DNA of 64,000 nt. Origin: Sipunculus nudus (taxonomy: Eukaryota; Annelida; Sipuncula; Golfingiida; Sipunculidae). The notes beneath the pieces were generated by a model. That model ran no database searches, had not been told where the DNA came from, and saw nothing but the letters and a program-made list of their open reading frames with translations. The translations under genes and the position numbers were made by a program. How positions within the stretch are numbered: position 1 is the stretch's first letter; every line of letters begins with the position of its first letter. Below are positions 48,801 through 60,000 of the stretch, in pieces. Where the stretch lies: assembly GCA_026874595.1 (NCBI GenBank), contig CM049320.1, positions 19,789,714-19,853,713 on the forward strand. The letters run 5' to 3'.

Positions 48801-51500
48801 ACGTCACGATAGTGGAGTGGCTCCTGCTTGCCTGGGTATTCGGACTAGCAGTGGAAGAAGCTGATCAGGTCTCTCTTACATACCATTTGCTTGTCAATTT
48901 GTCTCCCGGAAGAATGTGTTTATTTTCCATTTAAATGATTTATGAGAGTCTAAGGATCAACATCAGCATAAATAGCCATGTAACTATTTTTTTTACAAAT
49001 ATGTTAATTCGATTCAAATTGCTGAACTAATTGGGGTAATTTCTTCCCTAAACGAATGATATATAATGGTTTGTTAACCTGGGCATTATAGGGGTAAAAC
49101 GCTCGCCACTCTCCGCTAGTAACCCGGATTCGATTCCAGGGCGTGGCTATGAACGTTAGTATTAGTTTCCCCGGTTTTCACAACCTCTAAACATGACACA
49201 ATGCCACCACCCTAGCCATGGAGCGTGTCATACATTAGTTATCATAATTAGTTTTACAATCCATGTCAAACATATAACGTATATATAACTCTAAACTGAT
49301 TACAGCTAGGTGGCAAAGCTGTGACGGACATTGTCAATATAAATTATTCATGACAGATTTTTTTTTCTTTTTGCAGCTGATATCCAGAAAGTCTTCAAAC
49401 CCAATATTCGACCTGGATGTAAAGAAATTCGGCAAGAGTTGGAGTGACACGTGGTACATCCAGGAACGTGTCCTGTTTTTCTTGGGATGGCACAAAGTCC
49501 GCTCCTGGATTAGTGACCGATGGAATCTCTTAGATTTCCTCATGTTTTCATTGTTTATATCTTCGATTATCCTCCGGTTTGTGCTGCCACCTATCGACTT
49601 CTACGTGGTGCGCATCATGTACTCATTGACCCTGATGCTGTTCTATTTCCGCATCCTGAGGTTTGGTTATATCTTCAAACAACTGGGACCGAGAATCATC
49701 ACTATCAAAGCCATGGTGAGCAGAAATATGTATACAGTATATCAACAGAAATAAACCCTATGTCATGAGCGTGTTGTATATTCAATATATAGATGTATGT
49801 ATTATTACTAGAATCTTGTTAAGAAAGTTATGTCGAAATACATTACTTTATCTTAAGTGAAGCATCATTTTAGTATGGTAGCTAACCGTCGATCAGTTGA
49901 AGTCTCTGCGATTTAATTATAAAAATGGATTGCTTCAAGGATCTTTACGACACACATATAGGATAATAATTCTTATAATCATGCATAACCTAGATAGACA
50001 TATCGATTAGTCTGCCTAATAACAAGTTTAATATAAACGATTTCCTCAACAGAAATTCCCGATTTTATGTTTCACAAGTCTTAGTTATATTTCTCTGATA
50101 TGCGTCACTTATATGTGTAGCACTTTAAATCACTTATTTTATCCTCTATTATAATTTTACAGATGGCGGACCTTTTCCAGGTTATACTGTTGATTGCGCT
50201 TTTCATCATCACTTTTGGCATTGTGTTCCAAGCCCTCCTGGACCCTAACCGTCCAGCGTCGTTAAGTACAGTTGTTGACGTCATTTGGCGGCCATATTGG
50301 CAAATGTACGGAGAGCTCTTCTTGGAAGAAGTTAACGATGGTAGGTTGTCTAAAATATGAAATGGCAAATTTGTTAATTAAAATATTAGCACAAGCACTA
50401 ATTCATAAACAATGTACACATACAATATCTTAGTAAACGTGGTATACTCGATAGTAAGCTTATCGAAAGGCTCTGTTTCCAGTGGCAATTATAAAATAAA
50501 TAACGTTGATTATTAAAAAGAAATATGATGCCAGCCTGTCCTGTGTATACGGAAGCAATTGGTTTGCTTTAAACACGTGGTGAGTTTTCTTATAGACGAA
50601 GACTCAACAAAGTAATCATAGTAAGGCGTAGATCAGTGGTTAAACCATTTTGACTTCGGAGCTGGAGGTCCTGGGTTCAAACTCTGCCTGTGCCTCAATG
50701 GCATAATGGTGAAATATTAGTAGAACCTCAGAGATTCGCTCTAATGTCTTATAAGTTAGAACAATATTTGTACTTTCCCAGTTACTCACAAATGAAATGG
50801 TATGGACTTCATGTAATAAAAAAAACACGGTCTTTTTAACACGGATGATAGTCGCAGAGTATAAGACTTCTGAGGGTCAAGACGGTCCTTTGCATATTCC
50901 TCGCATCAAAATATGCAGAGGTGGGAACATACAATTTGGAGGCGATGTTAAATACGATTTTTCTTTATTTTTTACAGCGCCAGGGACAATGGACAACAGA
51001 ACGTGTACCCTGAGTCGAACAAAAGCACTGAGTGACCCAGTGAACCTCCGTCTCTGTCACAGCTGGATTGTTCCCTTACTGCTCGGTGTCTACATGCTCA
51101 TCACCAACATACTACTGCTCAACCTGCTCATCGCCATCTTCAAGTAAGCTCTAATATTTTTACATATTTATTTTCAAAATTCACTCATAAGTTATGTTTT
51201 TTAGGTTAATTCCCGCAAACTTATTCGATGGACATATTAGGCAACGTATCAATAAAAAAAAGTACTAATTTACTCCATTTTTGTCAATCAGGGAATAACA
51301 GGATATTTTATCTGACAGTTTTTAATTTTAAACTTTCTGAACTGTTACTTTCTGATTATATGCTGGTTTCAACGACAGTTAGGCACTATGGATGTATAAG
51401 CACTATCGGCACTAGGGCACTTCAGTCTTACCTTTTTAACATTTTAAATTAGCGTATTATGACTGGAAATACGTAACTACAAAATTTTTAATCTAATAAA

Positions 51501-51550
<50 letters not shown>

Positions 51551-54186
51551 CATAATAAGTAAGAGAGACTGTAGCACTATTGTTTATTATATATTCTTAT
51601 AAATATAACAACATATTTTTACAATTTTCAGCAATTCTTTTGTGATTATCGAAGAGAAGTCAGAAATGATCTGGCGTTACAACTTGTACGATCTTGTACA
51701 CGAGTACTACCACATCACGTGGTTAGCTCCACCCCTCAACGTCATCGTCCACGTGATCAAAGTCTTCATGTGGGTGATCAACAGGTGTCGCTACCTATGT
51801 TTTTTTATTGCGAAATGGCGCCTCAGGAGACGTATGTCAAAGGTCAGCGTTTTGACCTCCCCGTACTGTGTGGATGCTTCTAACCCTGCTGAGGTAAAAA
51901 AATACCTAGATAAACAGGCAGAAAAGGCCTTGAAGAAGTCCAGCTGTGGATGGTTCTACTTCGATTCAAATCAGATGAAACAGGAAGAGATGTCGCACTT
52001 CTGTAAGTCTAAATTATCCATGAGTTTATCCAACATATTTTGTGATAATAAAAATACCGTGAATACCCACTAAACAGAACACCATTGACAGGAATACTTT
52101 CACTTTTCCGACAACTTGTTTTGGTTCCACCAAAGCTCATATTTGCCTAAGCAAGAATGCCTTCCCCTCTAACAACATAAATTATATTGTTGCGAAAGCC
52201 GAGTACTGACTATATATATATTTATATTTAATTTGACCCAATAATAGTGTGACGGGCGATCTATAGGGTTGTTTAATCATTACAAGGCGCTGATTGTACA
52301 AATCAGTCAATTGTGCTTTTTAGTATACCACTTTTTCGTTCATATGACGCAAGGTATATACACGTATATGTATAACGGTAAACTTTACTCATGGTAGTAC
52401 CGTGCATTGTTCGATTTGTAAGGATAGCTGTCTTTACATAAGTCGTTTTACTAATGGTATATCTTGTAAAGACGCAGTCTAAGGAATTGTTATGCATATA
52501 ACATTGCTTTAAAACAACTAATCAATTCATTAATTACAGATCAGCCTGACTACATGCGTGATGAGGACGTAGAAAACAAAGCTTATAAACGGTACTTGCG
52601 TAATGCCAAGAAAAAGGAACATGACAAAGTCAACGAGACACTGGCCGACCAGACCGAGCGGTAAGTCACTATGTCATTAATTATTATTCATGACTGCTAA
52701 TAATGCGTCGTTGAGTAATGGTTAGGCTTGACTTAAGACAACAAGGTTGTGGGTTCGAGACCGCCTTCTGCGCTAAGACTCTTAGTCAAAGACTTTACAA
52801 CAAGTGTGCGCTCTCACCACCCAAGGGTGCATAAGTACTGGTCACAGGCGGTAGGGAAATGTTGAACGAATGACATTCTAGCAACTCTTATAGCTGCCTG
52901 ATTTGTTTGCGCCCTAGGGAGCCTAGAAAAGTTACAATAATGAACAGACTTTGTAGACCAAAGTGTAAAGTCCAATGCGACTGACAGCGTCGGTCATATC
53001 ACACTATAAACCCTATCATTTACCTTTATTAGTTCAAGTGTTTGTTTTAGCGTTATGGAAATACTAGTCCGTTTTCATTTCTTTTGCTATGCGAATTATG
53101 GTACACTGTATTAAATGAAATTTTCCACCAAGGTTCAACACCATGAAAGAATGTCGACAGGATGAAACCACACATAAACATCATTTATATGTTATTAACA
53201 GTACAGGTCGGTTAGATAGGAAAACCGAGTTACGCTTGCATGTATTTCTTCAAAGCAACTAAGACGAAAGACTATTTTACCACCAACAATTGGTTAAATT
53301 AATTGTGACTGGTTCAGATGTAAATTGGTGCGACATTTTCCAGCAAAACATGTAACATCAAAACAAATTAATTGATTCATTTTATATATATTACTAACTT
53401 ATATTTCAGACTTCAGAACATATTCACAGAAATCCACGACCTGAAAACCGCAACTGCTATTCATCGCCGCTCTAGCGTTTCTGACCTTGATTCCTCAACA
53501 GGCGTTATCAGGTAGGTAGTTTTTCTGCTGATGTCTGTCACATCAGAACGAGTTCTAATTATTCAGCAGCTTGTGCAATACTAATAATAAAGGCGGATAA
53601 TTAAAATTTTCGATGATCGATGTTCGGCAAATGAAAGTGTCACTGTATGCTCCAGTATTATTCATGAAAATGTTACTACATCACTTATTTTTCTGGTTTT
53701 TTTTATTTAGCATATAAATACGGAATAAGTTTAGTATATGAATACGGAAAGGATTATACACAGAAAAAAACGTATTTTCAGCGTATGAAACTGATGACAT
53801 GATCACAAAAATAAATCATTTGCAAAGTTTTCGAGAGAAAAGTAATCAAATAATAATATTTTCTTTTTTTTTCTGTACACACATCTATAAATATATTGTA
53901 CAATCATATATTTTTATAGGGTTTCGTGATAGAAACTAATGTATGTAACATACCTACATCCGAAAATAGTAATCAAATCTTGACATTAATATTTGGCTTG
54001 CTTTCCTTCAGACAAGGAGATGAGCTACAGCGGCTTTCTGGAGAGGTACAGTCCATACATACCAGGATGGACGTGATGAGCGTCCAGATGGACAACATCC
54101 TAAGACTGCTGCAGAACCAGACGACCATGAGCAGACGATGGGCTGCCCAGGTCAGCCCCGAGGGGTCCATGTTAAAAAACAGCTAA
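37138..54186 (+). CDS. TRPM-family cation channel, complete gene, 25 coding exons (1441 aa)
   Basis: Exons: 37138-37353, 38701-38855, 39434-39608, 40053-40245, 40629-40807, 41363-41579, 42085-42253, 42704-42812, 43352-43424, 43936-44039, 44411-44569, 44963-45031, 45488-45590, 45957-46094, 46426-46525, 46993-47224, 47759-48097, 48725-48868, 49377-49715, 50163-50340, 50978-51143, 51632-52002, 52540-52660, 53410-53511, 54012-54186. All have GT-AG ends and matching phases. The N-terminal homology region has a SLOG-type VVISVTGG (213-220). S1 about 903-925, S2 938-955, S3 1009-1028, S4 1036-1052, S5 1075-1095, filter WQMYGEL (1117-1123), pore-loop cysteines 1140 and 1157 with NRT between filter and S6 (1161-1183). 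The TRP segment has IWRYNLYDL, then C-terminal coiled coils. Ca2+-site residues E955, Q958, N1008 and D1011 match TRPM2/4/5/8. No kinase or Nudix domain. Predicted plasma-membrane Ca2+-gated cation channel; stimulus unknown. Confidence 0.93.
38200..38272. repeat. (GAT)n(TAT)n microsatellite in TRPM intron 1
   Basis: Trinucleotide run that reads as poly-Asp/poly-Tyr in one frame. It directly precedes a tRNA-like SINE. Confidence 0.85.
38280..38555 (+). mobile_element. tRNA-derived SINE in TRPM intron 1
   Basis: Head resembles a tRNA with an A-box-like GGCGGATGGTG and a B box GGGTTCGAACCTG. The body follows with GCTAAGACCCTTAGCAAGG, similar to GCTAAGACTCTTAGTCAAAG in the SINE at 52.7 kb, so both seem to be one family. 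SINEs use RNA polymerase III promoters and LINE enzymes to spread. Confidence 0.65.
42932..43077. repeat. About 20-base minisatellite in TRPM intron 8
   Basis: Seven diverged units of the form TTATTTGATCAAATTACGC. AT-rich and without coding sense. Confidence 0.85.
45806..45857. repeat. (TA)n microsatellite in TRPM intron 13
   Basis: Uninterrupted TA run between exons 13 and 14. It extends the apparent open frame after exon 13 but is intronic. Confidence 0.9.
49075..49235 (+). mobile_element. tRNA-derived SINE in TRPM intron 18
   Basis: A-box-like segment GGGGTAAAACGCTCGCC and B box GGATTCGATTCC, followed by a tail without similarity to coding sequence. Confidence 0.5.
50620..50765 (+). mobile_element. 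tRNA-derived SINE in TRPM intron 20
   Basis: TAGATCAGTGGTTAAACC (A box) and GGGTTCAAACTC (B box) separated by about 35 bases, the spacing of a tRNA. No cloverleaf good enough for a functional tRNA. Confidence 0.6.
51504..51550. repeat. (TA)n microsatellite in TRPM intron 21
   Basis: Uninterrupted TA run. Confidence 0.9.
52694..52945 (+). mobile_element. tRNA-derived SINE in TRPM intron 23
   Basis: A-box-like GTTGAGTAATGGTTAGG, B box GTGGGTTCGAGACC, then a body with GCTAAGACTCTTAGTCAAAG shared with the SINE of intron 1. Confidence 0.65.
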
Positions 54187-55170
54187 CAAAATGTGACGAT
54201 ATAGAAAGAAATATAATCTGACAGCAATCTCAGAGCCCATTCCTCCACCAGAGCCAAAGGAGTATAATCTCAGTCTGTGTGTAGTCAGTAAATGTACGGA
54301 TACTTACTTGCCTTATAAAGTATTCATCGCACATGGTATCAATTTCTACCACAAGGTGTCAGCATTTTTTGCCACATGGGATAAGACTGAGATGGTCAAG
54401 AAACTGCATAGTGAATATGATTTAAAAGAACACTTTGTTTTTTCCGGCATTTCAATCCATATTTATACCTTTTCTTTTTATTCATTTTCCACACATAAAT
54501 AGAAACACAAGCAAATAGAAGGATAGAAGGACAACGACAACCAACAGTTGAAAATATTATCCATGGAAAGTGCTAATATATGCGATAAGAAACTAATGTA
54601 TATAATGTGTATGCTATTATGTGAATACGATGTTATGGGTGATTTGACAAAAAGTGGTTATAGTTGTAATTGTTAGAGATTTAAGACGGAATAATCGGCG
54701 AAATGATTTAATCCATCTCGATATCAGTTTTTAACAGCTATGCAAACACCTGCATTCCTTTTGTATATACTTCAGTAACACTGTCTACGAGATATCTTTT
54801 GTTGTATTACCGATGTCATGTTAAGATTGCGTACAACCTATGAGCTTAAAGTCTGAGATATAACTTTTAGTCTCATGAAACGGTAGTTTCATTCTTTAAG
54901 AATACAGGGATATAAATTTACCGCAATTGATTTAATTTATAAAATATCTAGTATGATTTTTCTATTTGTTGATAGTATTAAGTATTACACAGATTTTATA
55001 GATATGTATTCATTATTATTATATTAATATAATTTTTATTATGTATATTTTTTTATGTTTTCGTTTAAATTTTAAAATATTTGTGATATCATACATGTTA
55101 CATTGACTTGTACACTTTGTTTTATTACTTTTCCATAATTATTTTAATAAACCGAATTTACGAGGAAAAC
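54187..55170 (+). terminator. 3' untranslated region and poly(A) signal of TRPM gene 1
   Basis: No gene follows the TAA at 54184-54186. The first good AATAAA in a T-rich setting is at 55145-55150, so the 3' UTR is probably a little under 1 kb. Short frames within it lack family features. Confidence 0.45.
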
Positions 55171-57017
55171 AGGTCTGGTATTTATTTACTTTGAGGAAAA
55201 GATTTCATTATCATTATATAGACCTTATGTCTATATACTTAGTGGCTATTTAGTCCAGAACTGAAAAGCTGAAAATCACGGCAAAGTCAAAAGACAAACA
55301 CAAGAATAAAGATAACTTGATAACATTTAATGTATCACAAAATATATCACATAAAACATGGCACTTTTGGTAATCTGCTGCATAATGAGACAATATTAGA
55401 GAGTGTGATATAATATCATACATAGAGGAAAAAAATATTTTTCCATTCGGAAACCTTCATGCAGTCTTCCCTATATTCAGTACAGAGAAACCTCTCTTTA
55501 CGAACATCTTCTGATACGGACACCTCTCTATTACGGACACCACAGACGGTCCCGGTATATTCAATACGGGCATCTCCCTAATACAATCACACGTAGGTCA
55601 ATCATTGTCCGTTATCGGCAGATATATTTTGCCAATTGCAATAAATATCGCAGTTGCAGAACTATCCCCATGACGTGAATATACATGAAATATTAGTATT
55701 TTTGTTAAATATGAAAAACAGTAGTTCATCAAACAATTTCAAAATGTAATAGGTAACCTTTCGCGACTTCTAGTTTGTTTAGTTTTTGCGACTCGTGCAC
55801 GTATTACCCTTTGTGTGCAGATAGTTCTCATATATCATTTAATTCATGACCTGAGACATTTAAAAAGGGCGTGTTACAGGAAATCTCTCGACCAAGGGCA
55901 CGTCTTTTTTGGTAGCTTAAGTTACGTAAGGCACTACAAAATGTACAGAAATATAAAAAAAATGTACAGAAATATTACTAAAGTTTATGTATCCTTTCTA
56001 CTAATAATGACTCAATATTAATGACAAGAATATTGCCAGTTTTAGGTATTTTTAAGACGCATTATTAAAATATAAAGTCATAGAGCAAAGAATAATCCTG
56101 GAAACGCAAATTACATATCTCATATATAACAGCAGAAATAACTATCATAACTATATATCATCCATTCAAATATGAAAAATGAAACCATCTCTGGGTTTTG
56201 GAAGAGAATTGTTTCATGAATTTCAAAATACATCTTAAAATATGAGATCTCTGATAAGGACTGAAGTTTGCATGCAACCTTACGGCCGTGTCACAAGGGT
56301 TATTGCTATAATATCATTAAAGGCAACGAGTATGAAACCATGAGTACCAATAGAGTATCTTCTAAAAATGGAAATAAAATCTTTTTCTTCTTAATAAATA
56401 TGTTATATATGGTAGAAATTGAGCTTTACCACACGCGTATAGGGAAAATGTTTAATACATGTAAAATTGGACGGATACCTGTAAAGAATGGTATATTCCC
56501 AATATAATGTTTAAAAATACACAATAAACAGTATAGAGTATATAAAATAAAAAAGAGGACGTAACATGATTAACTATGCTAAACTATGCATATTATACCT
56601 TATAAATATTGTAATATTCATACGTCAATTTACAAGTTGTATTAACGCCATGTCATCAAGATATGCTGTGTTTCCACGTAGATCAACAAATCAATGAGAC
56701 TGCCGCACTCTTATAAATTGAAATGATATATCTATAGAAAACACTCATATAAATTGTTACTATATATATATATATTTAATATCATGAGTCCCTAGATACA
56801 TAAATAGTACTTTAAAAGAAAATAAGTATAATTGTGAAGTAACTGGGTCCTGAAAAAGGTAAAAAAAATGATTTCAATAGTATATAAAAAACACTGTTAG
56901 AGAAAGATGCACTTCTTGGTAACTGTAAAGGAAAATCTCTCTCTCTCTCTCTCTGAGACCTGTAACCTGTATGAACATTATGAACGTTATCTTAAAACCA
57001 ATAATAAAGCAAGCACT
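55171..57017. other. Intergenic region between the two convergent TRPM genes
   Basis: AT-rich DNA without a gene. It contains a pogo/Tigger-like end near 55478, a short (TA)n at 56761-56775 and a (CT)n at 56938-56955. Its short open frames have no protein signature. Confidence 0.6.
55478..55595. mobile_element. Remnant end of a pogo/Tigger-like DNA transposon or MITE
   Basis: CAGTACAGAGAAACCTC next to a TA, followed by repeated ACCTCTCTATTACGGACA-like segments and GGTCCCG. Terminal repeats of pogo-type elements often begin CAGT and carry CCTCT..A..CGGAC repeats. The other end is not visible. Confidence 0.4.
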
Positions 57018-57023
57018 TTTTAT
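57018..57023 (-). terminator. Poly(A) signal of TRPM gene 2
   Basis: AATAAA on the minus strand, about 22 bases beyond the stop codon, which would give a very short 3' UTR. Other signals further left cannot be excluded. Confidence 0.45.
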
Positions 57024-57044
57024 TGTATGTTAAAGGCTACGTGA

Positions 57045-60000
57045 TCAGGCTCTGCTTTCCTTATTCGTCTTTTTACGAAGGTATTCTTCGTCACTTTCTG
57101 TTCCGCTAGGGGGCAGCATTCTCGTTTCCAATTCTTTGCTGGATTTTCGTTTGTGTTTTCTCGATCGTTTTTTCTCCTTTTTGGTACTCTCCTCTGTACC
57201 TGAGAGCGAAACTGTAAAGCTGCTGGTTTTCCTGGTGAGTGTCCCTTGTTCAGGATCACGTGGTGTAACCGGCGAGGCCCACTGCCTGTTTGCATTCATT
57301 CCTGATTGTAAGAGATTAATTATGTAGTCCATCCGACCAGCCATGCTGTCTATTCTACCAGCCATGTTGTTCATTCTGTCATGTACCGCTTGCATTTCCA
57401 AGGACAACTGTTTCATATCCTCTCCACTCCTGTTGAAAATAAAGGTATACCTTTTCAATTACGAAACGTTTACCTGACTCCTCTGCAGGAGTAAACAGTT
57501 CCCATGGTATTTGTGATTAGCTTAAGAACCAAATCATCCTCAATGTCAAATTATAAAATACAAAAATGTTAACACCATACAAAAACAGAATGTGCAAAGC
57601 TGAAATGATCTTTTTTTTAATAATATGATACTATCACAAGGGACATGTAATTGTATACAGTATGTTCAAACGTGTAGTAGATAGTTCTGGTCGAACAATA
57701 TATTCATCAAGACGCAAAACCATTTGTTTTTGGCCTAAAGACTTGCTTTTCTTGGTTCTGGGTGAGTAATCAAACCCATTGCTTGGTCGTAACACCGGGG
57801 AACCCCAACCACTAACACGTTTTTGACTGATGCATGGCTCGGGGTACAGCCTTCACAGTTATCCGACAGGGCGCTCCCCCGGCTTTTAGTCGTATGCAAT
57901 ACACTAGGCTACATAATCCGGTTGACACTTTTACACATTAAGTGATCAATTGTAGAGAAAAATACTTACTTTCGTCGTTCTACCTGGTTGTCACTTTCGG
58001 GAGTCACGGAGCGTCGTCGGAGGGAGGTTGCAGTTTTCAAATCGTGCAGATCAGTGGAGATGTTCTGAAGTCTTCAATTTAAAGCAACATAAGCATTGCA
58101 GGTTCAACGCACATGAGTTTTAAGCTTGTTTCAGCCTAGCATATCAGTGTTAAACTGTATATAAATAAGAGACATAAACAGTTTGGGGATTGTTCAGAAT
58201 AGTGTTTGAAACGGAGCCCATTTATTCATTAATATTTACCAAGAAGGTAAAACAGACTCTTAACCCTTCTTTGTTATTCATATTAATTTAATGAATCGTT
58301 GTTCCTATGTATTACTTTATGTTCAAACGAATTCTGTATCGCAGGACTAAGATATTACACTTAGCTCTAAAGCAGGTTCCAATTTTAATTATGTGCATTT
58401 AATGCATAATATCTCTTATTATCGAATAAAGTTATCCTTCTAGTCAAGATAACAAGTACATAACATTTTGTGAATTGATTTTTTTGTTTATTGTATACTA
58501 ATGTGAAGTCGTGAACTCATATTTAATGTTTAATATAAACCATATTTAATAAACTTGATTATGAATTTGTTAACAAGCGGTTCATTTGATAATTTTCAGT
58601 TTCTACGTCTTTGCATTCCCATTTGAATACAATAATTATTTGCTTTTATATATTCCGTCTTGCACTGTTTATTCAGTTTATAATCAGTGAACAGAGTATA
58701 GTTTTGTATATGAATCGCTACCTCTCTGTTTGATCCTGCAGAGTTCGTCCGACTTTGTCCTGTTTCTTTTTCCTTGTATTTCGCAGATACCTTTTGTACG
58801 CCTTGTTTTCTACATCTTCATCGCGCATGTAATCTGCTTGACCTATAAGTATAAACAAAAGCAAGTGTGTAAATATCATACGAAACAGGCGCGGATCCAG
58901 ATCCCCCACCCCCTTGACCAAAGACCTTATTTTTAGACAAATCTTATGCATGACGGGGGGGGGGGGGGTTGGGTGAGATCCCCCCCTTCTTAACCAATGA
59001 CCTTTTTTATAGAAAAGACAAGCATTTATGCATGACACCCGTTAAACCCTCCCTGCGAAATAATCCTGGATCCGCGCCTGGAAAATGACAGGAATTTCTT
59101 CAATATATATTAATACCATTAAAAGAAAAAATATATATTTAAAATTAAATTTAAATCATATAAAATCAGCAATACTGGAGAGCTAGCGCAAACACGGACA
59201 GAAGAATAAAAGGAAACTAAATTTGAAATCGATGGTATCGCACGTAAAAGGAACTAAGAAAGACCATTCACATAAAATTGATCCAAATATTGATAAAGAA
59301 ATAAACTAATCAACTCCTATATGCCTGCAGTTCTTACGGAGGGATGTTTAATACACCGCCTGACCCCAGCGAGACAACACATACAATATCCTTGACTTTA
59401 CTCACAAAAATGGGAGATCTCTTCATTACTAATCTGCTTGGAGTCGTAAAAGAAGGTCCCACACATCCCTTGTTTCACGTCCTTCTCGGCTTGTTTATCT
59501 ATGAAATTCTTCACTTCAGCGGGGTTAGTAGGATCAACATTGTTCGGTAGCGGCAAATTTTCAATTTTTGCGAGATGTCTTTTCCGCCGCCATTTTGCAA
59601 TCAGAAAGCACAGGTAGCGAAACCTGTTGACTATCCACATAAACATCCGGATCACGTGGATGATCATGTTGAGCGGCGGGGCTAGCCATGTCATATAGTA
59701 GTATTCATGTACCAGGTCATACAGGTTGTACCTCCAGATCATTTCCGATTTTTCCTCAATGATCTCAAACGAATGACTGAAAGAAGGAAATGATATAAAC
59801 ATACAGATCCAGAAAAAAACTAGCATTTGATAATGATAAACTAATATATAAATAATAATAAGAAGTAGAGAAGGAGAACAACAACAATATTAGTAAACTA
59901 CTCCAACTGATTTAAGAGACGGATTAAGACTGTCGATTGAAGAGAATACATGACATAAATGCATGAGTTATACACTGAGTTTTCACAATTTTCACAATTT

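Noticed and set aside
50620-50700. Functional tRNA gene
   Set aside because: A and B boxes are present but the stems do not pair well enough; a SINE head explains it better. The same holds for 38.3, 49.1 and 52.7 kb.
54187-57044. C-terminal kinase or Nudix domain for the TRPM genes
   Set aside because: Both genes end in a stop after the coiled coil, and no kinase- or Nudix-like frames lie between the two genes.
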